From positions 1,107,501-1,171,500 of the forward strand of contig NC_087385.1 of NCBI RefSeq assembly GCF_963675165.1: DNA of 64,000 nt, read 5' to 3'. Positions within the stretch are counted from its first letter, which is position 1. Each line of letters starts with the position of its first letter. Origin of the DNA: Halichondria panicea (taxonomy: Eukaryota > Porifera > Demospongiae > Suberitida > Halichondriidae). Made by a program: the position numbers and the translations under genes. Of this stretch, positions 34,977-63,979 are shown one piece after another. Under the pieces are notes generated by a model. The model did not search any database. It was not told the DNA's origin and saw nothing but the letters and a program-made list of their open reading frames with translations.

Positions 34977-37900
34977 ATGGATGCTCCCATTGAACCATTA
35001 CCTCGTTCTAGTACATTCTCTACTGCAGCTGATGGACGCCATTACTATTGGAGGGGGCTTGGTCCAACACGGGGGTCTAACATCATTGCTGTGTATGATC
35101 CAAGCACTGAGCTGTGGAGCCTCTTGCCCACCACTGGACCTCTACCCCCTGGAGAGGCGGGTGGTTGCTCTGTTTGTGTAGGTCGTTGCCTGTACACCTT
35201 TGGTGGTTGGGATGGGTCTTCTTACGTCAATGACATGAGCAAGCTTGATCTGGACACTCTCCAGTGGACCAAAATCAAAACCTCTGGTAGTCAGCCTATG
35301 AAAAAGGCTGGTTGTGGACTTGTCCGTGTGAATGAGAGAACTCTGTGCTGCATTGGAGGATGTGGTATTGAGGGCCCCACACAACCAGGATCAACATTCA
35401 CCAGACACACTGGTGGATGTGGATGGACAAATGAGCTTCACTTCTTCGATGTTGAAAATGGTAATGCTATCCCTCCTGATTTACTACTATCCCTTTGTTA
35501 TTCTATTGACCCTAATTTCTCTAGGTGTCTGGTCGTCCCCTGAGCTCAGAGGAGAGAGACCTCCTCCCTGTTCCCACTTCACCTTCACCATGGTGGACCA
35601 GCACAGGGCAGTCCTCTTTGGAGGGTACCAACCTGGCCGTGGTTGTAGAGATGACGTCTACCTTTTCAATTTCAGGGACATGGTAAGTTGGTTAAATATG
35701 AAATATTCATACACAGCTTTAATGATGTGTGTTCACTGTGTGTAGGAGGTCACTAAGGTGAAGCCAGTACAGGGAGAGCCATGGCCGGTGGGGAGGTCAA
35801 CCCATGCTGCCTGTTGTCTCAACTATGGCCAGGACCACCCTCAACTACTGATGTATGGAGGAGTGGATGATGACAACAAGACACTGGATGACATGTGGAT
35901 ACTTAATGCTGACACCGGCAAGTGGACAGAGGTGAGGATGATGGTTTAGACGTAAAATACAACCTGCAGAACTGATACCACAACTGTTTCAGCCTGAGAT
36001 TAAGTTTTAACGTCGTAAACATGTCTCTGACTTAATGCGTGGGTGTATGCTACACATGTACTTTGTACCACCTATAATGCATATCAGCAGTCATTGCCTT
36101 CCTTACATTTTGTGCCTCCAGGTGACACCTCCTGAGTCAATGACACCACGTTGCCGCCACTCTATCACTGCCACCTGTCTGGGACCAGGACTCACTGAGG
36201 TCCTCGTGTTTGGAGGCGGTCGGAAGCTGGAGGGAGATGTTATTGCAGAGACCACCATACTGAGATTTGGTGAGCAGCTACAGCTAGTTATTCTGGCAAC
36301 TATTGTTCAGGGTTTCATACAGGATTTTTAGTTGCGAGGGCGAACATTTGAGATGCAATTTGTGTTTCAAACCATACTTCTTTTAATAGAGATTGTAGAG
36401 AGAAAATCATACATATGACATCATTAATTTTTCACATTTCTGGAGGTGGGATATCTAATCTGCACCTTAATTAATGGGAAATCCCAGGCCGCCCCCTCAT
36501 CTCTATGAAACCCTGTTGTTTGTTAACACTAGTTGAATACACATGGGAAAGTGCCTCAGAGGAGGTATACTATGGGACTCAGTATACCTGCAACTTACTT
36601 AGTATCTTGTTGTCAAGTAATTGTAATGTAGTCAAGCCTCGGGGGCAAAGTTGGGCATGTGCACTATTTACTAGTATCTAAATGAGTGTGTGTCCATGTG
36701 TCAGGCAATCTTGTAGTACCCTTGCTACACTTGGGATACTGAAGCAGTGCCTTTATACTTCTAAATCCTCAATCCTATAAACACCTCAAACAGAGTTTAT
36801 AATTATAGACAACGTCAAGTACACATTACATCGGTCAATCATTTTTGTATGCATAATTGTACTACATTTTTTCTTTTTCTTTCCTACAGAGTTGACTGGA
36901 CCCTCAGTGTCTGTTGCTGGACCCTCGGCTGGGAAGTGGGCTCTCGTGGATGTGGCCCACAACGACACTAGAGGCTCCACCCAGCGACTGAGTGAGAAGA
37001 GGATCAGACAAGCAACTGCTCGTGCCTCATCAGTCAGTGAGACCAGCGACCACTCCTCTCAAGACCGGATTAGAGTTCTGGAACAACAGTTACGAGCAGC
37101 AGAGCAGAAAGAGCACGATACTCAACGTCGCCACCAACTACAGTTGGAAGAAAAGGATCGAGAATTGGCTATTAAAGATCTTGAATTGGCTACACAAGCT
37201 GGAGAATTGGTAACGAAAGATCTTGAATTGACCGAAACCAACCGTCGCCATGAAGATGCCGAGGAAAGAGCGCAACTGGCAGAGCAAAGAGAGCAAGCGA
37301 CTCAAAATCGTTTTGAACAATTGTTGCAAGGAAAAGATCGGGTATTGGTGATAAAAGAACGAGAATCATATGATGCCAACCATCGCCGTGCAGATGCTGA
37401 GAGGAGAGTCCAGGAGCTGATTGCTGAAAATGGGAGGTTAAACAGGAGAGCCCAGCTGGCAGAGGAGCGAGCAGAGGGTCTGGAGACTCAGTGGGTGGTC
37501 CATCGCGATGATATCACAATGACAGAGAGACAGCTCGGTGGGGGAGGATGGGGGGTCGTCAAAGTGGCCAAGTTCCGAGGAATCGAGGTGGCAGCCAATA
37601 CACTGTACGAGCAGCTCACTTCCGTCTATTATCGACGCATGTTTATTCGTGAGATGAACATGGCGGCTCGTCTGCGACACCCACACCTGGTCCAGTTCAT
37701 AGGAGCCACGCTGGAGGGGGAGATGATCATCCTGACAGAGCTCATGGCCACCAGTCTGAGGAGGGTGCTGGAGGGAGGTCGTATCTCACGTGAACACATC
37801 CTCTCCATCTCTGTGCAGGTCTGTCAAGCCCTCAACTATCTCCACCTCATGCAGCCAGACCCAGTGATCCATCGTGACATCAGCAGTGCAAACGTCCTCC

Positions 37901-38235
37901 TCAACCCTCTACCCGACGGCCGCTGGAGTGCAAAGGTCACTGACTACGGCTCAGTGAACACCCTGCGGATGTTAAACACTGTCAATCCAGGGAGTCCTGT
38001 ATACGCTGCCCCTGAGGCCAGTAACCCGTCGCTCCAGTCAACCAAGATGGACATGTTCAGTCTGGGGGTGCTCCTGATCGAGATATGTTCTGGCCAGTTT
38101 CCGAGTCAGGAAGAACACGAGAGCTTATTCCTCACCATCCAAGACCGTCAGTTCTCTGACATCATCAGTCGCTGTATCGATAGAGAGAGAGACAATCGAC
38201 CAACCGCTCGACAACTGTTGAATGAACTACAGTAG
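34977..38235 (+). CDS. Kelch propeller-coiled coil-kinase, copy C (773 aa), catalytic Lys replaced
   Basis: Coding exons 34,977-35,460, 35,525-35,682, 35,746-35,931, 36,122-36,269 and 36,890-38,235 join in frame to 2,322 nt. Architecture as in copies A and B; the coiled coil lacks one 14-residue repeat found in B. The codon for the ATP-binding lysine is AAT (37,597-37,599), giving VAANTL where A, B and D read VAAKTL. Glycine loop, HRDISSAN, DYG and APE remain. It is probably catalytically impaired, a pseudokinase-like paralogue. Ligand-face residues differ again: PRSSTF, EAGGCS, GGWDGSS, KKAGCG, IGGCG, PCSHFTF, FGGYQPGRGC (one codon shorter loop), RSTHAA, YGGVDDD, RCRHSI, FGGGRKLEGD. Confidence 0.88.
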
Positions 38236-38479
38236 AACTGCACTAGATAGATAGTTTTGTTCATCTACTAAATTGGAATTTTTTTTACGTTGTTGTATTA
38301 CAATTATCTCATTTTGTCATTGTTTTAGGCAAGGCATAAATTGATATTGATTGAGAAGAGACAATATAAATTAAGGAGGGGGTGGGGATGGTGGGTGAGA
38401 TCTATTGCTGATTCAGTTTTCCCATTGAACCCTGACCTTTCACAATAATTAATTATTGCTGATTCAGCATTTTGCTGGG

Positions 38480-39474
38480 ATGGAGGAGTCCATTAAAAGA
38501 AGCTCTCATAAAGTTGTTGTGGAGCAGGCTAAGAGACTATTGTGTGACCTGTTAGCTGACCCCTTCCTCAGTGACATCTCCCCCACGGCCACTCATGACG
38601 AGGTGGCCTCACAGCTCTCCCTGGAGCAAGGAAGGGCCATCACTGTGCATGTGAGGCGGTTTGATGATCAAGTACTTTGTAAGCGTATGAATGTGTGTGT
38701 ATATATAGTCCATGTAAGATGTAACCAACCATGAATTATCCAAGTGAGAGTGTGTGAGTGAGTCAGTGCATGCTTTGCAATGTGCATTTGCACATTGCGT
38801 GTATGTCATTTTTTTAGAATTATATTTGCGATAATTATAAGACCAACTAGACAACGCACAACTAGCTGTGTGTTAATGAATGTGATGTTATATTCCAGCT
38901 GTGATAGTGCTCCAAGGTGCAACGGTGGGTGACCTCATACGTACTGTACAGAGGTCGGTGATGAAGCAGCTGTCACTGGCCGACAGGACCACACCCATTA
39001 GTTGGTATGCATGGCTGTAGCTTATTCTGTAGAATCCCCTTATTGAGTGGACACATTTTGGGGTACATAGTTTTTCCTTTACTTGATGAGTGGTTGTTTT
39101 GTATTCAGACTGTTGATTTGTGTCCTGGCCTCTATGTATTTATCGTAACTAGCCTTTCTTTATGTTTCAGAGATGGCTACTGTAATTTGTATTTAATATC
39201 TACTGTTTTACAGGAGGTCTGTATGGAGGAGGTATGCATTGTCCACTGGGCAGACATTGCTTAGCAACAGAAAGGCTAAGTTAGTCAGGTAAATTTCTTA
39301 TAGTTTTTCCTGGCTGCATGAATCTTATTACACTACCTCACTAGCTGTGCTAGTACTAATGTTATAACCAATGGCTTCATTGTCTTCCTTCTATTCAGTC
39401 TGGGGATTGGTAATCGTTCAGAAGTGCAGTTTGTCAAGAAACTGAGACTAAAGAATGGCCAACACAGACACTAA
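38480..39474 (+). CDS. SNRNP25: U11/U12 snRNP 25 kDa protein, copy C (151 aa)
   Basis: Exons 38,480-38,678, 38,899-39,004, 39,214-39,288 and 39,399-39,474 join in frame to 456 nt. Begins MEESIKRSSH, one codon longer than copy A, with an Ile-Lys-Arg variant; the rest matches A almost exactly, including the LSLADRTT and KNGQHRH forms. All splice sites canonical. Convergent with the two-exon BLTP1 fragment of unit C. Confidence 0.92.
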
Positions 39475-39649
39475 CATTTCCAATTAATAATTTATAAACT
39501 TTCCACGATACTTTCATTTCATCACATTAAATGAATAATTTTATCAAGAGTGGCTTATGTTATATATACAGCATTTAATTTGAATTGATGACATGAACAA
39601 TTAAGTGCAAAAATTGTGTTATTAATTTAACGAATTGAAATTGGTTCAG

Positions 39650-40958
39650 CTAATGGGATGGTGGAGATGAGGCTCTGGATATTTGCTGAAGTTTCTTAGT
39701 AGCAGTGATTTTAATTAACAGTTCCATAGCGTTAGCAACCACCATGTCTAGAGGGTCCATGGCAACTCGCTGTATCCACTTGGGGATGGTGGTTTGTGCG
39801 TGCTTGAATCCCAACCTCTCTAGTAACCAACTGATGTGAGGGTTGAATTGTCCCGTACCAGCACTGGATAGGAGACAGAGGTGAGGGTCCAACTCCCAGC
39901 ACACACACTCAAAGTTGCGGAGCACTGGTGTCGACTTCGGAGGTGATGTGGGGGCGGTGTCTGTGGATTCGGGATCTGAAAGGGAGGGAGGGGGGGAAAG
40001 AGAGAATAATGTGAATAAGGTCGACATAATTATGCACTAAGTCTCTGAATATAAATGCTGTAAAGCAACAACAGAGGCTGGTGGTAGAGCTGGGTTCTTA
40101 AATTGGAGCTTTCTCAGCACTATAAGTACTAGCTATCATCACGTACTGTGTCGTATTACATGTCATACATACCCGTGTCCAGGGTTTGAGGTGTTTTGTG
40201 TTTCTCCAGATACTCAAGGTACGTCTTCACTAGGTCGTGTAGGAACAGATAATGATCTACATTCGTGGCAACGGACACACCCCTCGCAAATTTTGATGTG
40301 AGACTACACTCGACAAGTGGTGAGAATTGTGGCTCCTTGCCTGACAGACGAGTTCTTTGTGGCCAGAAATGGTCAGTCACTAACTCCATCCCAAAGGCAG
40401 GCACAAGCAGTATGGATTGAACGTTGAGTTTCTTGCTAAGTCGAATCAAAGTTGAGGTATCCCTGCTATAGCTGTCAGGGTGTAGCTGGGCGTCAATGCA
40501 GGCGTAGTTGAGCCAATTTTGTGTTGAAGTACCCACAATGGAGGGCAGGCGCATGTGACCAGCTGATACTCGATATATGGCCGCCAATTTGTCCAGTTTC
40601 TCGGTCTCGTCCCAGGGGCTGTGGCCTAGCGAGAGGTGGACAATTTGCTGACATGTTCTCACTTGTTTGGTGGGTAGAACACCTGACCCTGACTCAGTCA
40701 GTTCTGCCAGCTGTCCTTTACTCAGTCCGGGGATAGCCTGTGTGGAGAAGCTGGCACTAATGGTGTCAATATTGAATACTGCCCATTCCGTCTCTCTGAA
40801 GGAAGGGCCGTGGAAACAGACGAGGCAAAAGTTGTCACCAGAGACGGACATCTTTGCTCCGAGGGAGACGGTATGAAGACCTCCGGCTGGTGTGTGTAGT
40901 CCCATGGTCTCCACACTCCCCACACGCATTGCCCACAGCCAGTGGTGTCTCATGTAGC
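39650..40958 (-). pseudogene. BLTP1: BLTP1 C-terminal fragment, two exons (unit C)
   Basis: Minus-strand exons 40,173-40,958 and 39,650-39,975 correspond to the last two BLTP1 exons (48,726-49,520 and 48,066-48,391 in unit D). Both are open; the first lacks three codons (VGSVETMG against VGSVELMKTMG) and its donor changes from CACAG to CACGG before GTATGT. The intron upstream continues as BLTP1 to about 41,120 and then becomes PSMA7 intron. Missing upstream exons rule out a BLTP1 product. Confidence 0.88.
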
Positions 40959-41394
40959 CTGAGGGGAGGGGGCAATTAATACACATCATAAGGATTCACA
41001 GAAAAGGGCTTTCACAGAAGACTATGCCACTAAAAGTAGAGATGCAAGATTCTGGGGCAGCAGCTTTTTATGTACATGTAAGTGAAACTAGCCATAACTG
41101 GAGAACAAAGACTTAACCAAAGTTCAACTACTAAGAATATAACTTTAACTTAGTGCTTACCAGTAACGTAAGTAACGAGAATGCTTTGTACTGTATTCAC
41201 CCAATTTTAAGGCGCCATTCCAAAAGCTACTTGGACATTTCGCCATCATTACAGCATCATAACTATAAATCAGTTGTTTTATGTACATAGTCTCTGAAGC
41301 GTAGTTAGTGGTGCCTAATAGAGTAGTCAATATACAGCAAGCTAATACTCAACCAAAATCTGACAAATCTCACCCAGGTAGCCATTATCCATAC

Positions 41395-41955
<561 letters not shown>

Positions 41956-42125
41956 GCTTGCAAGATCTTCCTCTAGCTCTGTAATTTACAACTCAGCACA
42001 TGGCCTTAATGGAGACCACGCCTAGCTTTCAACTATAAACTGGTTGACCGCAAAAGGGGCGGGGCTGGGTGAGCTCTAAATATTAACCAGTTCAGTTCTC
42101 ACGTGTCTCATGTTCTCTAGCTCTA
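41956..42125. promoter_or_regulatory. Shared divergent promoter, PSMA7 / kelch-kinase (unit D)
   Basis: Same sequence as 2,941-3,126, with GC-box-like AAAAGGGGCGGGGCTGGG and the CTCTAGCTCTAG run. Uninterrupted in this unit, unlike B and C. A short direct repeat AACCAGTTCA/AACTGGTTGA is specific to D. Confidence 0.45.
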
Positions 42126-42247
42126 GCTCTGTTCTAGATCTATAGTTCTATGCTGTGCTGGTCTTTTCAAGCTATGTCCACCAAGCTACCCATTATGTAA
42201 GTAGAATTATCAATGTAGATGTAGAATGAAACATAAGAATTAATTTA

Positions 42248-43147
42248 GGTCACTCCATGATCCAAGTGATACTCTGGTTTCCAGGGGCGTAGCTACCATT
42301 GTTTCCTGGTTGCCCAGAAACCCCCCCAGGATCAGGAGCTGCTGAGAAAATTGGGCAGGGCTCCCTATAATTGAAATCATGCAGCCCTGCCCATCTTTTC
42401 ACACGTGGCTGCAAATCAATAATCAGAGCAGCATTGTGAAGCGTTTCAATTTGGCTTTGTCTCAGCTAGTTAGTCTCAGCTAGCTAGCTACCTCAAACAA
42501 AGAAGACCAAGACTTAAGTTCTAGATCTAGTATCAATCCTGAATGCTCCAGTATTCTCAGACTCAGCTCTAAGCACAACTTTATTCAGGAAGTGTACAAG
42601 TTTAGAACAATCTCAGCCACATGAAACCTCTCAGGTAAATGACATTTAATTGTTGCTCAGCTAGACTAGCAATACACAATTGGCACCTGCATGCCTAGTA
42701 TGTTACGTCTATAGCTAGCTAGCTTCTCACAAACATGTAAAAAAGTCATGAACAATAGTCAATAACAGTAGGTGTGCCCCAATCAAGAGGGTGTGGTACC
42801 GGAAGTGGGTGTGGTCACAAAAATTTCGCGGCGCTGATTTTTCTGCAGAAACCCCTGTCTCAAAAGTCTGGCTACGCCCCTGGGTTTCTGGTCCTGAAGT
42901 TTTTCTAATTGCATGCGGGCGGCTCTTGTCATTATCAATTTCACCTCACCTCATTATTTTGCAAATGTTTTGTACCACATGGACCATTCTGCGCATGCGT
43001 AGTAGAAATAATGAGATTACTTTGTCAAAAATAAATAAATAAATAAATAAATAATGAGATAGAAATCCAGATAGCTATGAATATAGACTGATATGATGCG
43101 GGCGGTGGACCAGAAACCAGAGTATCACTTCGAGCAGTGTAGTGGCC
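42248..43147. mobile_element. Harbinger-like MITE in kelch-kinase D intron 1, with nested element
   Basis: Ends GGTCACTCCATGATCCAAGT and ...CACTTCGAGCAGTGTAGTGGCC, flanked by TTA; related to 17,771-18,044. Contains GCATGCGGGCGG and a (AAAT)n run near 43,030-43,055. A 601-bp element is nested within it at 42,282-42,882. It lies between the noncoding first exon and the start-codon exon of copy D. Confidence 0.78.
42282..42882. mobile_element. hAT-like MITE nested in the Harbinger-like MITE
   Basis: Begins CAGGGGCGTAGCTACC and ends GGCTACGCCCCTG; flanked by GGTTTC on both sides, the sequence that is single in the relative at 17,771-18,044. CAGGGGCGTAGC ends are typical of hAT elements, although only six bases of target duplication are visible. 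Confidence 0.78.
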
Positions 43148-43293
43148 TTATATAGGCATTATATAGCACAATCCATATCATATCCATTCTGTCACTGTCA
43201 GTGTGTGTGTCTCTCATGCACACACTCTGTCTAGTTTATTAGTGTTGAGTAGATTCTCAGTACACAATGTCTGTTTCCTCACTATTGCAGGTA

Positions 43294-44787
43294 ATGGATG
43301 CTCCGAGTCCCATTGAACCATCACCTCGTTACGATACATTCTCTACTGCAACTGATGGACGCCATTACTATTGGAGGGGGCTTGGTCCAAGACGAGGGTC
43401 TAACATCATTGCTGTGTATGATCCAAGCACTGAGCTGTGGAGCCTCTTGCCCACCACTGGACCTCTACCCCCTGGAGAGTATGGTGGTTGCTCTGTTTGT
43501 GTAGGTCGTTGCCTGTACACCTTTGGTGGTCATGATGGGTCTTCCTACTTCAATGACATGAGCAAGCTTGATCTGGATACTCTCCAGTGGACCAAAGTTC
43601 AAACCTCTGGTAGTCAGCCTATGAAAAAGGCTTTATGTGAACTTGTCCGGGTGAATGAAAGAACTCTGTGCTGCATTGGAGGATACGGTATTGAGGGCAC
43701 CACACAACCAGGATCAACATTCACCAGACACACTGATGGACGTGGATGGACAAATGAGTTTCACTTCTTCAATGTTGAAAATGGTAATGCTATCCCTCCT
43801 GGTTTACTACTATCCTTTTGTTATTCTATTGACCCTAACTTCTCCAGGTGTCTGGTCGTCTCCTGAGCTCATAGGCGAGAGACCTCCTCCCTGTACTGGC
43901 TTCACCTTCACCATGGTGGACCAGCACAGGGCAGTCCTCTTTGGAGGGCGCCAATCTGGTCGTGATGGTAGAGTCAATGACGTCTACCTATTTAATTTGA
44001 GGGACATGGTAAGTTAGTGAAATATTCATACACAGCTTAACTAGAGCACTAAAGTGCAAACCCTCGGCGGGCTGGTGACATGATTAAGAAACCAGAAGAG
44101 TGATAATTATGATGTATGACTGAGCTGTCTAGCATGCACAGCAACTCAGCCTCAGGAGCAAGAAAACAGATGTTGAGTTTTTAGTGGTACATACCGTATA
44201 GCGGGTAATTTTTGGGGGACAAAATATTCGTGGTTCAGCAATATTGAGACATTTCGTGGATAATATTTTCGTGGTTGCTGCTTGGATTGTAGGTAAAGGT
44301 AGGCAAGGTCGCTTCATTCGTGGGTAAAATATTCGTGGTCAGACCTCCAACCACGAAAACCACGAATATTTTGCCCCACGAAAATTACCAGCTATACGGT
44401 ATATAGTTATATGCACTGTGGATCACAGCAAAGAAGCTTGGAGTCTCAGAGAAGTATGGAGTAGGTAGTGTATGGAGTAGGTAGTGTGCTACAGAGACAG
44501 CAAGCCAGACACAATTATAGCTTTCTATTTAGCGACCCTTTTCCATTGTTCCTGTTACGGGATCACTTCAACTGTAAATACGTAGGGTGCCTCGAATAAA
44601 GGCCGTGTGTAGTAATAGCTAGCTGCCAACGTGTAAGTTCAAGATTTTTAGCTTTTGCTCGCTTTTATTCGACAACGAAGCTTTAACATCAAAATCTGTT
44701 AAATTTAAAACTACTACCTTGTTGTGTTGAGGCTATCCATGGTACAAACACAGTGCTATCGCATCCAGGTGAGTAGACTCAGAATAC

Positions 44788-44825
<38 letters not shown>

Positions 44826-46686
44826 TGACTACTATAACCCGTGGCGCCGCGGTGCGCCTCGGGTTAATGATGTGTGTTCACTGTGTGTAGGAGGTCACTA
44901 AGGTGAAGCCAGTACAAGGAGAGCCATGGCCAGTGGGGAGGTCAGTCCATGCTGCCTGTTGTCTCAACTATGACCAGGACCACCCTCAACTACTGGTGTA
45001 CGGAGGACGGAGTAGTGACAAGACACTGGGGGACATGTGGACACTTTATGCTGACACTGTCAAGTGGACAGAGGTGAGGATGGTGGTTTATGTTTCAGCC
45101 TGAGACTAAGTTTTAACATGTAAACAATATTTTTATGTGTCTCTGACTTATTGCGTGGGTGTATGCTACACATGTACTTTGTACCACCTATAATGCATAT
45201 CAGCAGTCATTGCCTTATTTACATTTTGTACCTCCAGGTGACACCTGCGTCAATGACACCACGTCTCCTCCACTCCATCACTGCCACCAGTCTGGGACCA
45301 GGACTCACTGAGGTCCTCGTGTTTGGAGGCTCTCGGGAGCTGCTAGGAGATCCCATTGCTGAGACCACCATACTGAGATTTGGTGAGCAGCTACAGCTAC
45401 TTAATCTGACAACTATCTACTGTATAGAGCAACATTTTCGAGGGCTTCATTTTGTCGTGGGTTAGCAATCCTACACGAACATTATGACAATAATTGTGTA
45501 TGCATAATTACATTTGTTCCTTCCTACAGAGTTGACTGGACCCTCAGCGTCTGTTGCTGGACCCTCGGCTGGGAAGTGGGCTCTCGTGAATGTGGCCCAC
45601 AACGACACTAGAGGCTCCGCCCAGCGACTGAGTGAGAAGAGGATCAAACAAGCAACTGCTCGTGCCTCATCAGTCAGTGAGACCAGCGACCACTCCTCTC
45701 AAGACCGGGTGAGGGCTCTGGAACAACAGTTACGAGCAGCAGAGCAGAGAGAGCACGACACTCAACGTCGCCACCAACTACAGTTGCAAGAGAAGAATCG
45801 AGAATTGACTACGAAAGATCATGACGCTGAGAGGATAAACTTGGAACTGATTGCTGAAATTGAACGACTTCAAGAAGGCCTCCAAAGGTCCGACAGGAGA
45901 GCCCAGCTGGCAGAGGAGCGAGCAGAGGGTCTGGAGACTCAGTGGGTGGTCCATCGCGAGGAGATCACAATGACAGAGAGACAGCTCGGTGGGGGAGGAT
46001 GGGGGGTCGTCAAAGTGGCCAAGTTCCGAGGAATCGAGGTGGCAGCCAAGACACTGTACGAGCAGCTCACTTCTGTTTATTATCGACGCATGTTTATTCG
46101 TGAGATGAACATGGCGGCTCGTCTGCGACACCCACACCTGGTCCAGTTCATAGGAGCCACGCTGGAGGGGGAGATGATCATCCTGACAGAGCTCATGGTC
46201 ACCAGTCTGAGGAGGGTGCTGGAGGGAGGTCGTATCTCACGTGAACACATCCTCTCCATCTCTGTGCAGGTCTGTCAAGCCCTCAACTATCTCCACCTCA
46301 TGCAGCCAGACCCAGTGATCCATCGTGACATCAGCAGTGCAAACGTCCTCCTCAACCCTATACCCAATGGCCGCTGGAGTGCAAAGGTCACAGACTACGG
46401 CTCAGTGAACACCCTGCGAATGTTGAACACTGTCAATCCAGGGAGTCCTGTATACGCTGCCCCTGAGGCCGGTAACCCGTCCCTCCAGTCAACCAAGATG
46501 GACATGTTCAGTCTGGGGGTGCTCCTGATCGAGATATGTTCTGGCCAGTTTCCGAGCCAGGAAGAACGCGAGAGCTTATTCCTCACCATCCAAGACCGTC
46601 AGTTCTCTGACATCATCAGTCGCTGTATCGATAGAGAGAGAGACAATCGACCAACCGCTCGACAACTGTTGAATGAACTACAGTAG
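43294..46686 (+). CDS. Kelch propeller-coiled coil-protein kinase, copy D (711 aa)
   Basis: Coding exons 43,294-43,783, 43,848-44,008, 44,891-45,073, 45,238-45,382 and 45,530-46,686 join in frame to 2,136 nt. The N-terminus has two extra residues (MDAPSPIEP). Short coiled coil of its own type (KDHDAERINLELIAEIERLQ). Kinase motifs complete, including VAAKTL, HRDISSAN, DYG and AAPE. Ligand-face residues: PRYDTF, EYGGCS, GGHDGSS, KKALCE, PCTGFTF, FGGRQSGRDG, RSVHAA, YGGRSSD (one codon shorter), RLLHSI, FGGSRELLGD. Intron 3 is enlarged to 882 bp by a transposon carrying another MITE. Confidence 0.9.
44040..44863. mobile_element. ACTAGAGC element in kelch-kinase D intron 3
   Basis: Starts ACTAGAGCACTAAAGTGC, ends GCGCCTCGGG, flanked by TTA. 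A relative (5,328-6,108) in intron 5 of copy A is flanked by TAA. Units A-C have the empty site here. It contains (GACA)n near 44,795-44,825, where the A relative has (ACAAA)n. No terminal inverted repeat is seen, so the class is open. Confidence 0.65.
44194..44399. mobile_element. TA-flanked MITE nested in the ACTAGAGC element
   Basis: Termini CCGTATAGCGGGTAATTTT and inverse AAAATTACCAGCTATACGG, flanked by TA. The interior is rich in ATATTCGTGG and its inverse. 206 bp, mariner-type ends, non-coding. Confidence 0.8.
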
Positions 46687-46929
46687 AACTGCACTAGATA
46701 GATAGTTTTGTTCATCTACTAAATTGGAGTTGTTTTTTTTACGTTGTTGCATTATAATTATCTCAAATTATGTGTTTTTGTCATTGTTTTAGCCAAGGCA
46801 TAAATTGATATTGATTGAGAAGAGACAATACTGGATAAAGGGGGTGGGGATGGTGGGTGAGATATAATTATTGCTGATTCAGCTTTCCCATTGAACCCTG
46901 ACCTGTCACAATAATAGCATTTTGCTGGG

Positions 46930-47902
46930 ATGGAGTCCATTGAAAGAAGCTCTCATAAAGTTGTTGTGGAGCAAGCTAAGAGACTATTGTGTGACCTGTT
47001 AGCTGACCCCTTCCTCAGTGACATCTCCCCCACGGCCACTCATGACGAGGTGGCCTCACAGCTCTCCCTGGAGCAAGGAAGGGCCATCACTGTGCATGTG
47101 AGGCGGTTTGATGATCAAGTACTTTGTAAGCGTATGAATGTGTGTATATAGTCCATGTAAGATGTAACCAACCATGAATTATCCAAGTGAGTGTGAGTGT
47201 GTGAGTCAGTGCATACTTTGCAATGTGCATTTGCGTGTATGTCGTTCTTAGAATTATGTTTGTGATAATTATAAGACCAACTAGACAACGCACAACTAGC
47301 TGTGTGTTAATGAATGTGATGTTATATTCCAGCTGTAATAGTGCTCCAAGGTGCAACCGTGGGTGACCTCATGCGTACTGTACAGAGGTCGGTGATGAAG
47401 CAGCTGTCACTGGCCGGCAGGACCACACCCATTAGTTGGTATGCATGGCTGTAGCTGATTCTGTAGAATCCCCTTATTGAGTGGACACATTTTGGGGAAC
47501 ATAGTTTTTCCTTTAATTGTTGAGTGGTTGTTTTGTATTCAGACTGTTGATTTGGCCTGGCCTCTATGTAATTATCGTAACTAGCCTTTCTTTATGTTTC
47601 AGGGATGGCTACTGTGATTTATATTATCATACTCTTTTACAGGAGGTCTGTGTGGAGGAGGTATGCATTGTCCACTGGGCAGACATTGCTTAGCAACAGA
47701 AAGGCTAAATTAGTCAGGTAAATTTCTTATTCCTAATAGATGTGCCTGGCTGCATGAATCTGCTACCTTACTAGTACTAACATTATTATAACCAATGGTT
47801 TAATTAATTGTCTTCCTTCTATTCAGCCTGGGGATTGGTAATCGTTCAGAAGTGCAATTTGTCAAGAAACTGAGACTAAAGAATGACCAACACAGACACT
47901 AA
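46930..47902 (+). CDS. SNRNP25: U11/U12 snRNP 25 kDa protein, copy D (150 aa)
   Basis: Exons 46,930-47,125, 47,333-47,438, 47,643-47,717 and 47,827-47,902 join in frame to 453 nt. Same length as copy A, sequence closest to copy B (AGRTT, KNDQHRH), with RTVQ preceded by LM instead of LI. All introns GT-AG. Convergent with the intact BLTP1 gene, 163 bp between stop codons. Confidence 0.92.
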
Positions 47903-48065
47903 CATTTCATTCATTCCACGATACTTTCATTTCATCACATTTATCAAGAGTGCACTATGAACTCTTGTTATTATACAGCATTTTGAATTGATGACATGAA
48001 CAATTATAATTATTATGTGCAAAAATTGTGTTTTAATGATAAAAAAATGTTTGAAATTGGTTCAG

Positions 48066-63753
<15,688 letters not shown>

Positions 63754-63896
63754 CTGAGAATGCATATGGAGCGAGAATGCATTCACACTATAATATTTAT
63801 GTATCACAGTCTACTATTCAACAAGCAACAAGCAAGTAGAAGTGCATGTGTGTGCTCTTGATCAATATTGATACATTTTGTACACCTAGCTAATAC

Positions 63897-63979
63897 CAAG
63901 AGTATATGATAGAGCACGTTACTCTCCGCATACATCTGATGTACATATCGATACTCTCTCTCTCTATCATATACTCTTG
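63897..63979. mobile_element. 83-bp MITE near the right edge
   Basis: Perfect 18-bp terminal inverted repeats CAAGAGTATATGATAGAG / CTCTATCATATACTCTTG, flanked by CTAATAC on both sides (an 8-bp GCTAATAC if one terminal base is counted as target). hAT-like target size. In the intron upstream of BLTP1 exon 63,613-63,753; the remaining edge (63,980-64,000) holds nothing recognisable. Confidence 0.7.
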
